Assembly (NCBI GenBank): GCA_963976815.1
Contig: CAXBLU010000005.1
Coordinates: 248,001 to 312,000 of the forward strand
Direction: 5' to 3'
DNA from: JAHRVQ01 sp963976815
GTDB lineage: Bacteria; Pseudomonadota; Gammaproteobacteria; Pseudomonadales; Azotimanducaceae
DNA length: 64,000 nt
The translations under genes were made by a program, and so were the position numbers. Under the pieces are notes generated by a model, which saw only the letters and a list, made by a program, of their open reading frames with translations, made no database searches and was not told the DNA's origin. Each line of letters opens with the position of its first letter. Within the stretch, counting starts at the first letter, position 1. Positions 18,183 to 28,218 of the stretch are shown piece by piece.

Positions 18183-18824
18183 ATGAGTTTAGAACTAACC
18201 TACCGCGACACAACCGCGGTTATCACAATGGACGACGGCAAGGTAAATGCCCTGGACAATACCTGGTTTAAAACCATGCTGGCTCACCTTGATGCTGTCG
18301 AGGCCAGCGATGCCACTGGACTGATCCTGGTAGGCAGAACCGGGGTGTTTAGTGGCGGCCTGAATATCAAGTGGCTGCCCACTATGGACAAACTTGATCA
18401 AACGGAATTCGGGCAATTATTTGGCGGCACCCTTAACCGACTTTACCAGTTCCCAAAACCCACTATCGCCGCACTGACCGGCCATGCCATCGCCGGTGGC
18501 TGCCTACTCGCCTGTGCCTGTGACATCCGCTACGCCGTAAACGGCAAGTTCAATATGGCGATGAACGAGACCCTGATCAAGATGACAATCCCTGCCTGGG
18601 CCAATAACATTATTGAGAATGTTGTACCCAAACCCTATGCCGCCGCAATGTTAAGTATGGCGGAGTTTATGAGCTTCGATCAGGCGTTAGATCTGGGCAT
18701 CATCGGCGCGAGGTTCGATGATGATGCTTCGCTGCTGGCCGCTGCATTGAAAAAGGCTGAAAGTTTTAAGCTGTTTTCAATGCGCGACTTCACAGCAAAT
18801 AAGCGCAGTGTTCGCACCCTGTAG
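18183..18824 (+). CDS. enoyl-CoA hydratase/isomerase, ECI-like
   Basis: A short crotonase of 213 residues. The oxyanion-hole segment is GVFSGGLNIKWL and ALTGHAIAGGCLLACACDIRYA follows. The active-site region MNETLIKMTIPAWANNIIENV resembles mitochondrial delta3,delta2-enoyl-CoA isomerase, where the Glu of LNET is catalytic, so isomerase activity is more likely than hydratase. The start is ATG 18183 with GGAG upstream. The C-terminal helices of longer crotonases are reduced. It would move a double bond during unsaturated fatty acyl-CoA breakdown. Confidence 0.82.
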   Translation: MSLELTYRDTTAVITMDDGKVNALDNTWFKTMLAHLDAVEASDATGLILVGRTGVFSGGLNIKWLPTMDKLDQTEFGQLFGGTLNRLYQFPKPTIAALTGHAIAGGCLLACACDIRYAVNGKFNMAMNETLIKMTIPAWANNIIENVVPKPYAAAMLSMAEFMSFDQALDLGIIGARFDDDASLLAAALKKAESFKLFSMRDFTANKRSVRTL

Positions 18825-18847
18825 TATCTTCCAATTGGGCTTGCACC

Positions 18848-20053
18848 CTATTGCGGCAGCGCCAGGGCCGTTGCGATATCGCGCCAATCTATCACTTTGA
18901 AGTTTTGCGGGGTTCCATAGGGCGCATTAAAGCCATCTTGCACAACTAAGAATCCCAGTGGAAAAAGACTGCCAAAGGCCGCCCCACTTGCTTCTATCCC
19001 ATCGGTTTCCTGGGCACCGTCTATCGCGCCGCCGCCAACTCTAAAGCGACCTCTGAAGTTGTACGGCGGCGTGCCGTCATAAACTCCGTAGCTGTCGTTC
19101 CCCTGAGATGAAGCAATCAGATACTGATTATTTCCGTTGTGATACAAGGCGACGCCTTCAATATCGTCTACCATCCCAGTTGACTGACCAACCTTATCAA
19201 TGGAGAGCGTCTGCTGAAAAAGCTCCTGATCCAAACTGGTTGAGACCTGCCAAATGCCCGTATTTTCTTCGCCAACAAAAAGCACATTAGCCTCATCCTG
19301 GTGCACGCAGCCTTCGAGTTGACTACCAAAGCGCAAAGCACCGATCTCCTTGGCTTCAATTTCCGGCGTCACCCCGTTTATCTGATAACCCTTCAGGTAG
19401 CCAGTTTTGTAGGTCACAAAAGCAACCAGCGCCTCTGAAACCTTACCCAGACATATACCATAGGGCTCTGCATCAGATGGAAATGATCCGAGAATAGCAA
19501 CCCCTGACTCAGCAACGCTAAATAGTGTCACTGAGTTATCTATTCGATTCGAGCTAATAGCAATGTCTCCCGTCCAGCTACCCAAGGTCACACCCTGCCG
19601 CAAATCAATATTGTTAGGTAAACCCGCTGGCAGGAATTGCTTTTGGTTTCCCGCCAGATCATAGACGCCAATGCCTGATTTTTTATCTGTACCCAGGATG
19701 AGGCTCTTTGTTGAATCCGTCGGATGCACCCAGATCGCAGGATCATCCGCGGCATCCTCTAAAGACATGACGGGCATCGTCTCTACCCGGGCACGAACGA
19801 CAGGTACCACCTCGTTATCGAGATAGACAAAGGTCTCTCGGGTTTCATCCTCAGGTAACTCGATGAGGACCCCATCCGCAAACTGGGCGATAAATTGCCG
19901 CTGCAGTTCCCCTAAGCCCGATTCAATGCGCGGCTGATTCTGTACACAACCCACCACAACCAACGACGCCAGAAGCACTTTGAGCGGGTTTTTGTAAACA
20001 GCCTTGAGCGGGTTTTTATTTACAGCCTTGAGCGGGTTTTTATAAACAGCCAT
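18848..20053 (-). CDS. beta-propeller phytase lipoprotein
   Basis: A 401-residue 3-phytase of the beta-propeller type. DDPAIWVHPTDSTKSLILGTDKKSGIGVYDLAG is split through the first blade, LRQGVTL and SNRIDNSVTLF through the second, and DDIEGVALYH and DGIEAS carry the calcium-site acids. Such enzymes release phosphate from phytate. The N-terminus has a lipobox ending VVGC, so it should be a lipoprotein at the cell envelope. The signal region contains three copies of an octapeptide like AVYKNPLK, encoded by a 24 bp tandem repeat. It begins one base inside the stop of the TonB-receptor gene and so is coupled to it. Confidence 0.9.
   Translation of the reverse strand: MAVYKNPLKAVNKNPLKAVYKNPLKVLLASLVVVGCVQNQPRIESGLGELQRQFIAQFADGVLIELPEDETRETFVYLDNEVVPVVRARVETMPVMSLEDAADDPAIWVHPTDSTKSLILGTDKKSGIGVYDLAGNQKQFLPAGLPNNIDLRQGVTLGSWTGDIAISSNRIDNSVTLFSVAESGVAILGSFPSDAEPYGICLGKVSEALVAFVTYKTGYLKGYQINGVTPEIEAKEIGALRFGSQLEGCVHQDEANVLFVGEENTGIWQVSTSLDQELFQQTLSIDKVGQSTGMVDDIEGVALYHNGNNQYLIASSQGNDSYGVYDGTPPYNFRGRFRVGGGAIDGAQETDGIEASGAAFGSLFPLGFLVVQDGFNAPYGTPQNFKVIDWRDIATALALPQ
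19980..20051 (-). repeat. three 24 bp tandem repeats in the phytase signal region
   Basis: Three adjacent 24-base units begin at 19980, 20004 and 20028, each starting ttgagcgggttttt and differing at only a few bases. They encode AVxKNPLK three times immediately after the start codon, extending the basic n-region of the lipoprotein signal. Copy number could change by slippage without a frameshift. Confidence 0.9.
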
Positions 20054-22650
20054 CAGAAGTTTGCCTGTACACCGAGCTTACCCGTCCATGAATACTCCTC
20101 ATACTGCAACAGTCGATCAGTACCGGGGCCATTTTGGAATGCAACAAAAGGCTCATCATCTAAATTCACCAGTTGAGCATAAATTCGCACATTGTCATTG
20201 AGCCGGTAACTGGCTGACATATCGATTTGCGTATGGTCTCTCACATATCGATCTTCTATGGCCGAGCCACCTAGCTCATCTAGATATTCATCCCGGTACG
20301 TCGCGGTGAGTCGTACACTCACGGGGCCTTTTTCGTATCCCAACATGGCGTTGTAGTTATGTTCACTGGCGGCAGGTAATGGAATTGATCGCCCACCAAT
20401 ATCGCCTTCTGAATCCGTATAGGTATAGTTCAAGCTGACCAATAATCCGTCGAAGGGTGCCGGCAGTTCTGTTAGTGCTTGCTGATAGGCAATCTCGTAA
20501 CCCAACACCGTTGCTTCATCACCGTTCAATGGAATCAGCGCCTCATCAAAGGACACACCATTAAACACACCGCTGTAGGGTGCATCACTGGCGTCAAATT
20601 CCGCATCAACAATAAAGTCGTCGATTCGCTTGTAGAAGATGCCGAATTGAATCACCGCTTCCGGGGCAAAATACCACTCGGCACTCAGGTCATAGTTCCA
20701 GGCTGAAAATGGATCGAGATCTGGATTACCGAACTCGCCTTCTCGCTCGCCATCGTCCGCTTCCTCAACAATGAATCTGGGTGCAAGCTTGGAAATACCC
20801 GGACGAACTACACTCTTGAATAATCCAGCCCGTAACACAACATTCTCGCTGCTGTTGTAGCGCAAACTTAAGCTGGGCAGAAGGTCGGTGTATTGATTGT
20901 CGAAGGTTTGGGCGGTGGTGAAGATAGTGTCTTCCGTCAAAACCACACCGTTTCGAGTACCGTCCTCCTCAACCAGTTCAACCAGATTACCCTTCATCTT
21001 ATCCTCGGTCCGCTCGGCCCGAAGGCCACCAATCAACGTTAGGGCACCTATTTCGTAGTGGCCCATTAAATAGGCGGCAAAAATGTCTTCCTCAACGGTG
21101 TAATCTTCAACCGCCGACTCAAATGCCGTATCCAAAGCGTTTACCTCAAAAGCAGAAAGGTTGGCGTTATTGAAACTACGAGTAGCACCTAAATCCGGGA
21201 GTGCACCAAGTTGCGCAAGACCGTAAGACTGTCGACCGACAACATCCGCCAGGGTATAGGTACCATTAAAACCTTCCAGAACCTGAAGTGAGAGATCGAA
21301 GGATTTATCTCGCATTCGTGCTTTGCCACCAAACTTCAGATGAAAGTCTCCACGGGAAATAGGTATTTCTCGGGTAACATCAAGCTGAAAAGCGACTTCG
21401 TCGTCCTCGGCCCGGCCATCCACGAGTTCCATTGTGCTGAAGTCGTAGGTTGATGGATCAAGGAAATCAGCTTCACCTGTCATTACGCTAAAAGAAGGCT
21501 GTTCGAGATCTCCGTAATCAAAAATGACGGCTAACTCGCCTGGGTTATCAAAATCACGACGAAACCGAGTTGGGTCCTGGGTATCCTTCTCTGCTTCTTC
21601 CGCATGGGCATTCGAAGCTTTGTATTCAATTGTCCAGTCGCCGGAGATAGTTTCACCGCCAAACTCGAAGGTGACAATTCGCTGGGATTCGAATCGGTCC
21701 TTCAGACCTCGCCGAACTGATATCTCACCATCATCAGACAAAAAGCTTGCGGCGGTTCCGACGCCGGAACTCGGTTCCTCATCCATTTCAAAGACAAGCC
21801 TGCGCCGTTCCTCGGTGTCATCGAAAAGACTATAAAGTGTTCGTGCGTACAAACGCGTACTGTCACTTAACTGGTAGTCAACGGAGAATGAGCCTCCGAT
21901 CCGTTCCCGCTCAACATCGTAGTCACGGTATTCAATCGCGTCGGCATAAACAATTCCAGAATTAGTGATATCCCACCCATCGGCTTCTATATTGTCGGTG
22001 GAGATATCCCGTTTGTTATATGAAAAACCACCGGCTATTCCAACCCTGTCATTGATCGGATACAAAAAGTCGACACTCGCTTTGGGAGATGTCTGCTCAT
22101 TTAGATCGCTGTAAGAAGACTCAATTTTGACTGAATAAAATGGCTCATCTCGCTGCAACGTATTGGTGGTATTGATTCGAATGGATGCGCCGATGGTATC
22201 CCCATCCATGTCGGCTTGAAGTGTTTTGATCACCTCAATACTTTCGACGAGCTCCGAGGGAATCACATCCAAAGCCACGGCGCGACTGTCAGACTCTGGA
22301 GAAGGAATGCGGCTACCGTTTATAGATGCACCATTCAGACTGGGGTCTAAACCACGAACCGCAATAAAACGTCCCTCACCTTGATCGTTAATAACGTTGA
22401 CACCGGAAAGGCGCCGCACCGCTTCTGCAACATTCTGGTCAGGAAACTGACCGATAGCATCCCGGGTGACGATACTCTTAATTTGATTATCATTTCTCTG
22501 GCGAGACAATGAGTTTTGCATCATGGCACGTTGACCTACAACCACAACACTTTCCATTTCTTTTTCGTTTGCCGTGAGATCGTCTGCTGCGGAACCCATT
22601 AACGGTAATAGCACCGCCCCGGACACCAAACCTATTTGCCAAATCTTCAT
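20053..22650 (-). CDS. TonB-dependent receptor (phytase-linked)
   Basis: An 865-residue outer-membrane TonB-dependent receptor. It has a signal peptide ending GSAADD, a TonB-box-like VVVVGQ near residue 35, the plug domain (FPDQNVAEAVRRLSGV, RGLDPSLNGASINGSRIPSP, SIEVIKT), then a long beta-barrel ending with aromatic F (GVQANF). The plug is that of the Caulobacter-type TIGR01782 family. GAGGAG stands eight bases before the ATG. It is directly coupled to a beta-propeller phytase, so uptake of phytate or a phytate product is a reasonable inference. Confidence 0.92.
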   Translation of the reverse strand: MKIWQIGLVSGAVLLPLMGSAADDLTANEKEMESVVVVGQRAMMQNSLSRQRNDNQIKSIVTRDAIGQFPDQNVAEAVRRLSGVNVINDQGEGRFIAVRGLDPSLNGASINGSRIPSPESDSRAVALDVIPSELVESIEVIKTLQADMDGDTIGASIRINTTNTLQRDEPFYSVKIESSYSDLNEQTSPKASVDFLYPINDRVGIAGGFSYNKRDISTDNIEADGWDITNSGIVYADAIEYRDYDVERERIGGSFSVDYQLSDSTRLYARTLYSLFDDTEERRRLVFEMDEEPSSGVGTAASFLSDDGEISVRRGLKDRFESQRIVTFEFGGETISGDWTIEYKASNAHAEEAEKDTQDPTRFRRDFDNPGELAVIFDYGDLEQPSFSVMTGEADFLDPSTYDFSTMELVDGRAEDDEVAFQLDVTREIPISRGDFHLKFGGKARMRDKSFDLSLQVLEGFNGTYTLADVVGRQSYGLAQLGALPDLGATRSFNNANLSAFEVNALDTAFESAVEDYTVEEDIFAAYLMGHYEIGALTLIGGLRAERTEDKMKGNLVELVEEDGTRNGVVLTEDTIFTTAQTFDNQYTDLLPSLSLRYNSSENVVLRAGLFKSVVRPGISKLAPRFIVEEADDGEREGEFGNPDLDPFSAWNYDLSAEWYFAPEAVIQFGIFYKRIDDFIVDAEFDASDAPYSGVFNGVSFDEALIPLNGDEATVLGYEIAYQQALTELPAPFDGLLVSLNYTYTDSEGDIGGRSIPLPAASEHNYNAMLGYEKGPVSVRLTATYRDEYLDELGGSAIEDRYVRDHTQIDMSASYRLNDNVRIYAQLVNLDDEPFVAFQNGPGTDRLLQYEEYSWTGKLGVQANF

Positions 22651-22930
22651 TCAATTACTCCTCAACTCGCCCTGGTTATTCTTTAGCCGGATCCTATAGA
22701 TTGATCGCAATCCCCCATCAACCGGCAGCTGATGCGCACGTTAGTGGCAACCGGTAAAGATCGAATTAACGTTGGCGAATGGGAAAATTAAGATTTGAAA
22801 AAATTCGCCTAATGCCTGGAACCAATCCTGGGGATCAGCATCAGAATTAGGTCCTGATTTATAAAAAAGTCATCCACTTGGCGAACAACCCACGTATAAT
22901 TGCGGCATCCGCGAATCGATTGTTTTCATT

Positions 22931-24088
22931 GTGCTCAAATCACTTTTAACCGCCTGCGTTCTGCTTTTCAGCGGAATGGTTTCCGCTGCATCCATCGAAG
23001 ATATGATGACGGTAGGAAACCTAATGCGTCTTAATGGCAATTTTTCTGCAGCAAAAGAGGTGAAAGACAATATTCGGCAATTGGCACCCGATGCGCCGGA
23101 AAGCTATGCCTTCAATCTCAATACCCTGGTAACGGAATTGTCCTGGGAAGAATCCCAGACAAGATTTGACGCTGAGCTTGTTGCCGATGCCGAAAAGCTC
23201 ATTCAGCTTTGTACTGACTCACCTACAATTGATAACGCCGACTACTACTGCGGCCATGCCCATTTTACACTCTCCTATTTTAATGGCATTCGAGGCAATT
23301 ACATTCGCGCCGGTCGACATGGCACCACGGCAATTGACTATCTAGAAGCGGCTCTGGAGAAAAACCCGCAACAAATCAGAGCCAAGATGTATCTGGGTGT
23401 TGCTTATTACTACGCTGATCACCTACCGCAATTTATCAAGTTGTTCAGTAGGGTGCTGTGGTTTATCCCCTCTGGGAATTCCGCCAAGAGTTTGCCTTAC
23501 CTGCGGGAAGTCATGGACTCCGGTGATAGTTTTAGCGACGTCGCCAGATATATCTACGCGACTTTGTTGGTCAACGGTACACCGGAAGAAATCAAGGATG
23601 CGCTCTCTGAAATTGACATTCTGATCAAGCGGTACCCCGCGAACGCTCGATTTCAGCTCCGCTATGTTTCAGTCATGATCGGAGATAAACGTTATGCAGA
23701 AACCCTCGATCGCATAAACACCTATCTCGCCTCAGACTACGCAGCGTCCCTGAGTAAGATTGATGTCAATCTGCTGAACATCTGGGCAGCCCGCGCCCAG
23801 TTAGGTCTGGGTCAGGTTGAACAAGCTGTTCGATTACAGAAACAGATCAAATTTGATCCGTCAAACACCACGGTGCCATCCTGGGGATTAGCCTGGTATG
23901 AGCTCACCAACGGACAACTTGCGGATCTGACAGGTAATCGAAAAGCGGCGATTGCCAGCTATGAGAAGATTCTGGCTCTGGACAAGGTAACCTTTGTCAA
24001 TCCAACCATCATTGAGCTAGCGAACGCCGCTATCGTTGCGCCATACACCTTGCCCGGTCGCAGCCTTACCCAGGAACCGGTCCTTTAA
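22931..24088 (+). CDS. secreted TPR-like protein
   Basis: A 385-residue helical repeat protein. A signal peptide (LLTACVLLFSGMVSA) precedes tetratricopeptide-like units such as MRLNGNFSAAKEVKDNIRQL, YLEAALEKNPQQIRAKMYLGVAYY, and NRKAAIASYEKILALDKV. The start is GTG 22931. No catalytic motif is seen; it probably acts as a periplasmic scaffold. It is divergent from the TonB-receptor gene, and its 3' end overlaps the 3' end of the dioxygenase gene by 23 bases on the other strand. Confidence 0.75.
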   Translation: MLKSLLTACVLLFSGMVSAASIEDMMTVGNLMRLNGNFSAAKEVKDNIRQLAPDAPESYAFNLNTLVTELSWEESQTRFDAELVADAEKLIQLCTDSPTIDNADYYCGHAHFTLSYFNGIRGNYIRAGRHGTTAIDYLEAALEKNPQQIRAKMYLGVAYYYADHLPQFIKLFSRVLWFIPSGNSAKSLPYLREVMDSGDSFSDVARYIYATLLVNGTPEEIKDALSEIDILIKRYPANARFQLRYVSVMIGDKRYAETLDRINTYLASDYAASLSKIDVNLLNIWAARAQLGLGQVEQAVRLQKQIKFDPSNTTVPSWGLAWYELTNGQLADLTGNRKAAIASYEKILALDKVTFVNPTIIELANAAIVAPYTLPGRSLTQEPVL

Positions 24089-24929
24089 CGATAACTCGAT
24101 GCATGTGACGTCGCTTGCCCTGGTAATCATTAAGGGCGTTATGGAACAAGCGCCGATTATCCCATAGGGTCATCGAGCCATTGCGCCACTTAAATCGAGT
24201 CACATACTTTGGTTGGGTCAGGTGATCCTTTAAAAACCTGAAAATTGGCAGACTTTCTTCCCGACTCCAGCCTTTGATTCTGTGGGTGTGATACAAACCG
24301 CAATAGATACTGTGCTGGCCCGTTTCATCGTGGGTTCGAATCAGTGGATGCTCAACTTCACCCTCTGCAAAGTCGTTATCTTGACCGCCATAGGCACCTC
24401 CCAGATTCTCTTTAGCCGCAACCGAGTTGTAATCTCCACCAGCACCATGGACCAACTTCGGTGAGTAGATTCCTGTTTGGGCAAGGAGAAATGTCTTCAT
24501 GCCATAACTCAAATCTTCGAAGGCCGCTACCGCGTCAGCAAACTCGGTATCACCACCCTCCTCGGGTACTTCCAGTGCATAAAGCACCGTTGCCTTCGGT
24601 GGCTGGGCCAGATAAGACGTGTCCGTATGCCATCCACCACCAAAATTTAGTTTCGCATCGGGTTCTTTAATAATGGGGATGACATTTGGATGACCTTCCA
24701 CGGCTGACATAAAAGGATAAACATCTAGTTCTCCCAGATGTGCAGCAAAAGTAGTCTGGTTAGCCGGGGAAAGATCCTGTTGTCGAAAAAACAAAACACC
24801 ATGGGCCAACCAGGCTCTGTGTATTTCATCCACAACCTCCGGAACCAGCGGCTTCGAAAGATCCACACCGGATACTTCAGCACCAATCGGTCCTACCCCT
24901 GTATCCACCTGAATCGTTTTGTAACCCAT
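24066..24929 (-). CDS. TauD/TfdA family Fe(II)/2-oxoglutarate dioxygenase
   Basis: A 287-residue dioxygenase of the TauD/TfdA family. The iron facial triad is visible as His and Asp in GGWHTDTSYL and the distal His in RRHMHRVIV; WDNRRLFHNALNDY and the nearby Arg bind 2-oxoglutarate. GVLFFRQQDLSP is also typical. I set the start at ATG 24929, where the protein begins MGYKTIQV; an earlier ATG would add a hydrophobic stretch not usual in this family. The substrate could be taurine, a sulfonate, an aryloxy acid or another small acid. Confidence 0.88.
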   Translation of the reverse strand: MGYKTIQVDTGVGPIGAEVSGVDLSKPLVPEVVDEIHRAWLAHGVLFFRQQDLSPANQTTFAAHLGELDVYPFMSAVEGHPNVIPIIKEPDAKLNFGGGWHTDTSYLAQPPKATVLYALEVPEEGGDTEFADAVAAFEDLSYGMKTFLLAQTGIYSPKLVHGAGGDYNSVAAKENLGGAYGGQDNDFAEGEVEHPLIRTHDETGQHSIYCGLYHTHRIKGWSREESLPIFRFLKDHLTQPKYVTRFKWRNGSMTLWDNRRLFHNALNDYQGKRRHMHRVIVKGPVPG

Positions 24930-24998
24930 GACTTTGCCCGACAGATATAGAATACTCAGACAAAAAACTACCACAGCCCATCAGCCGAGTCACAATAT

Positions 24999-26075
24999 AT
25001 GGTAGAGCACCAATCCAAAAAAACAGTTGTCGTATTTGACGGCGACGATTCATCACCGGAAGTCATGATTCCCGTCGTGAACTTGCTGGAACAATTGGGC
25101 TTGCCCATCCGCGTCGAACGCCCTTTGCTCGGCACAGCGGCCATTGAGGCGACCGGAGAAGCATTCCCGGCCGCAACCCGGGCTGCGATTGATGCAGCGG
25201 ACACCACATTCTTTGGCTCTACCAGCGGCAACAGTACCGCCGCGCTTTTTTATTTGCGCTGGGGTAAGCAGACATTTGCCAATGTACGCCCGAGTGAATG
25301 GCTGCCGGGCTTTCAATCACCCTTGAAACATCCGGAGAACATCAACTTTACGATTGTTCGAGAAAATCTCGAGGATCTGTACCTTGGCCTTGAAGGGGAT
25401 ATTGAAGACATCGCCGGACTCAATCTGTATTCAAAGCATGCACGAAAATCTCTGGCAGACCTCGGACCGGGTAAATACGCCATCAAAGCGATCACCGAGG
25501 CAGGCGCAGAACGAGTGATTCGCTTCGCCTTTGAGCTTGCGCGCAAACGCAACCGGCAGAAACGCCTCACGGTAAGCTGCAAATACAATATGCTCAGTAT
25601 CGCTGATGGGCTGTTCCGAGACACTGCCCTTCGGCTTGCTGCTGAGTATCCAGACATCGAATTACAAACCTATATTATCGATGACTTCCTATGTCGGATG
25701 GTGAGCCATCCGGAAGAATTAGATGTTGTGGTGATGCCCAATCTGTACGGCGATATTATGTCCGACGGCGCGGCCGGCCTGTTAGGCGGTTTAGGTCTGG
25801 CACCCTCGGGGTGTTATGGTGACAACTATGCCTATTTTGAATCTGCCCACGGCACCGCGCCGGATATCGTCGGTCAGCACGTCATTAATCCCACCGCCAC
25901 CCTGTTATCCGCGGGGATGATGTTGGACTACCTGTCCTTTGAAAATGCTGCGACATCGTTACGGCGTGCAATCAAAAAAGTGTATCGCGACGGCAAAACC
26001 CTAACTCCGGACCAGGGCGGAACCAGCAAGACCCATGAAGTCTGTCATGCGGTACAGGAGGCAATGGCATCGTGA
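24999..26075 (+). CDS. isocitrate/isopropylmalate dehydrogenase family protein
   Basis: A 358-residue beta-decarboxylating dehydrogenase. Family signatures are TFANVRPSEWLPGFQSPL, IVRENLEDLYLG, a catalytic-Lys region VSCKYNMLSIADGLF, VVMPNLYGDIMSDGAAGLLGGLG with metal-binding Asp residues, and the cofactor region ESAHGTAPDIVGQHVINPTA as a split HGTAPDI motif. The family acts on isocitrate, 3-isopropylmalate, tartrate or homoisocitrate. The order and lack of leu genes argue against leucine synthesis, so the substrate is open. It overlaps the next gene by four bases (GTGA). Confidence 0.85.
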   Translation: MVEHQSKKTVVVFDGDDSSPEVMIPVVNLLEQLGLPIRVERPLLGTAAIEATGEAFPAATRAAIDAADTTFFGSTSGNSTAALFYLRWGKQTFANVRPSEWLPGFQSPLKHPENINFTIVRENLEDLYLGLEGDIEDIAGLNLYSKHARKSLADLGPGKYAIKAITEAGAERVIRFAFELARKRNRQKRLTVSCKYNMLSIADGLFRDTALRLAAEYPDIELQTYIIDDFLCRMVSHPEELDVVVMPNLYGDIMSDGAAGLLGGLGLAPSGCYGDNYAYFESAHGTAPDIVGQHVINPTATLLSAGMMLDYLSFENAATSLRRAIKKVYRDGKTLTPDQGGTSKTHEVCHAVQEAMAS

Positions 26076-26593
26076 TTGACCCAACCACCTACGATTGGCA
26101 ACGGTTCTCTTTGACCTTTTACTACAATGCTCATATCACCCGGGTGTTTCGCTATTGGACTGGAGCAGAAGGCTTAGAGTCATTTTTTGTCGAGCGATGT
26201 ATCTTTACCAACCCTCGAGGTGAAGCCCGGGATAACTTTGAGCCACTGCAGTCAGGGGATACCTATCACTGGCAATTTCGCCATGACTTTGCGGTGGAAG
26301 GTAAAATCACGGCTTGCGTGGACAAGGAACAGCTGTCCTTTTCATTTGGGCCCATGCATGTTGATGTCTACTTTCGTGTGCTCGACAACCAAACAGAAGT
26401 TCAGCTAATTCAATCAAAAATCCCCGATACACCCGAAGGCCGGGTATTGGGTCATTTAAATTGCCGTTCCTGTTGGACGTTTTTTATGACCAACCTAAGT
26501 GCTGTTCTGGATCATGGCAAAGACCTCAGGGATGAAAACCCGGAATTAGTCTCCTCCATGGAAGTTGGGTTTGTACCCCTTACCTCACGATAA
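26072..26593 (+). CDS. SRPBCC (AHSA1-like) protein
   Basis: A 173-residue START/SRPBCC-fold protein. SLTFYYNAHITRVFRYWTGAEGLESFFV resembles the opening of AHSA1-type ligand-binding domains when read across, and the C-terminal GHLNCRSCWTFFMTNLSAVLDHG supplies the long closing helix. These domains hold hydrophobic ligands. GTG 26072 lies inside the stop of the dehydrogenase, so both are made from one message and may share a pathway. Confidence 0.75.
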   Translation: MIDPTTYDWQRFSLTFYYNAHITRVFRYWTGAEGLESFFVERCIFTNPRGEARDNFEPLQSGDTYHWQFRHDFAVEGKITACVDKEQLSFSFGPMHVDVYFRVLDNQTEVQLIQSKIPDTPEGRVLGHLNCRSCWTFFMTNLSAVLDHGKDLRDENPELVSSMEVGFVPLTSR

Positions 26594-26611
26594 CGACTTT
26601 AAGACAATAGC

Positions 26612-28144
26612 CTACACCGGCGCTAACCGCTTGAGTTTGGGATCCCTCGCCTTAGGTAAAGCGTCATACAGTTCAGCTTTTAGTGCATTACGCTTTTCGA
26701 CATAACCTGGGTCAGACCATAGATTGTGACGCTGCTCCGGGTCGTTGCTCATGTCGTACAACTCTCCTTCGCTGCCGTCATACATAAAACTTGGTTCATA
26801 GGGCGTGCAGAGCCAGCCTTCATCGTGGTAAATGCTTTTGATATGCATATCCGTATGGCCATGCTCCGAATCCCACTCGGTCAGCATAATCTCTCTATTT
26901 TGCTTTACCGCGTCTGCATCACTAGATGGCAATGTCTTGCCCTCACAGTAGTCAGGCACGGGTATTCCGGCAACGGCACAAAATGTACTGGCAAGATCAA
27001 TGTGTCCGACGGGCTTTGTCACCTCCGCCGATGGGACCCCCTGATTCATTGCGGGCTGCCATATAAAGGGTAAGCGCATCAACGCATCGACATGGTACGG
27101 CCCCTTAAAGAGCAATCCAAAGTCGCCCTGCAGTTCGCCGTGATCCGTCGTGAAAAAGATATCAGTATTGTCGAACTGGCCTTTCTGTTTAAGCCAATCA
27201 AACACCCGCCCACATGCATCGTCGATCAACTCATTTTCGATATGGGTATAGGCATTAATTTCCCTGACCTGATCCTCAGTCATGTTGGCGGGAACAAACT
27301 CTCTCGGAGATTCGAGATTGGTCCACAGGGAACCATCGTAGTAACCCTGCCAGTGTTTTGGTTTACTGGCTAACAAGGCTTCTCTACCGCTAGCGCTGGA
27401 CTCATAAAGAGATGGAAGTGGCACATCCCGCCAGTTCACCCTGTGCAACTCCGATTCTGGAATGTCCCAGGGATGATGGGGGTCAGGGAAGCTCATCCAA
27501 CAAAACCAGGGCGTCTCTTCCTGTCTGCCCTTTAGCCACGTCATGGTGCGTTCGGCCACCCAATCCGTGTGGTAGAGACCTCTCGGTACGTTCATTGGCC
27601 ATATCTGAACGCCACCGGTCTCTCCCTTGCTGACGGTATTTTGCCCCTTGTCGGTCACCATGGGATAAAATCTGGCCTTCTCCTCCGCATGACCATTCAT
27701 GTAGGCATCGTAATGGCTATGCCCCTCGAAGAAGTGGTTGGCCAATTCCATATGATCAAAACCTCGATGTGGCCCTGTATTAGATTCCGCCGCCATTCGA
27801 TTTTCAAAGAATTGACTGGGGTCCCCCAGCCAGGGTTCAAAGTGAGCTTTGCCCAGCAGCGCAGTATCGTAACCGTGGGATTTAAGGTGATGGGCAATCG
27901 TCGGGGTATCCTCCGGGAGCGACACCCCATTCATCCAGACCCCATGACTCGCAACATGCTGTCCGGTCATGATCGTGGCCCGGGCAGGCATACACACCAC
28001 GTTCTGATTGTGAGCTCGTCGATAATTGATGCCCCTGGCCGCTAGGCCATCAATATTTGGTGTGCGTGCTACTTCACCACCATTACATCCCAAGGCGTCG
28101 TAACGCATCTGATCCGTGGTGATTAATAGAATATTTCGTTTCAT
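26612..28144 (-). CDS. type I sulfatase
   Basis: A 510-residue arylsulfatase-family enzyme. The metal-site opening LLITTDQMRYDALG is followed by the maturation motif C-M-P-A-R (a C-x-P-x-R variant whose Cys becomes formylglycine), then GQHVASHGVW and GKAHFEPW. FFTTDHGELQGDFGLL provides further metal ligands. The start is ATG 28144 with a G-rich GAGGGGGG upstream. No signal peptide is visible, so it may be cytoplasmic. The substrate is an unknown sulfate ester, choline sulfate or phosphonate ester. Confidence 0.87.
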   Translation of the reverse strand: MKRNILLITTDQMRYDALGCNGGEVARTPNIDGLAARGINYRRAHNQNVVCMPARATIMTGQHVASHGVWMNGVSLPEDTPTIAHHLKSHGYDTALLGKAHFEPWLGDPSQFFENRMAAESNTGPHRGFDHMELANHFFEGHSHYDAYMNGHAEEKARFYPMVTDKGQNTVSKGETGGVQIWPMNVPRGLYHTDWVAERTMTWLKGRQEETPWFCWMSFPDPHHPWDIPESELHRVNWRDVPLPSLYESSASGREALLASKPKHWQGYYDGSLWTNLESPREFVPANMTEDQVREINAYTHIENELIDDACGRVFDWLKQKGQFDNTDIFFTTDHGELQGDFGLLFKGPYHVDALMRLPFIWQPAMNQGVPSAEVTKPVGHIDLASTFCAVAGIPVPDYCEGKTLPSSDADAVKQNREIMLTEWDSEHGHTDMHIKSIYHDEGWLCTPYEPSFMYDGSEGELYDMSNDPEQRHNLWSDPGYVEKRNALKAELYDALPKARDPKLKRLAPV

Positions 28145-28218
28145 GGTGCCCCCCTCAGTTTCCGGCTCTGCTAGACCGATTTGCAAACCGGACTTGACCT
28201 ACACACCATAGTTAATAA

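Noticed and set aside
27569..28045. A 158-residue plus-strand open frame opposite the sulfatase
   Set aside because: It covers the antisense of the sulfatase active-site region and has no recognisable domain.
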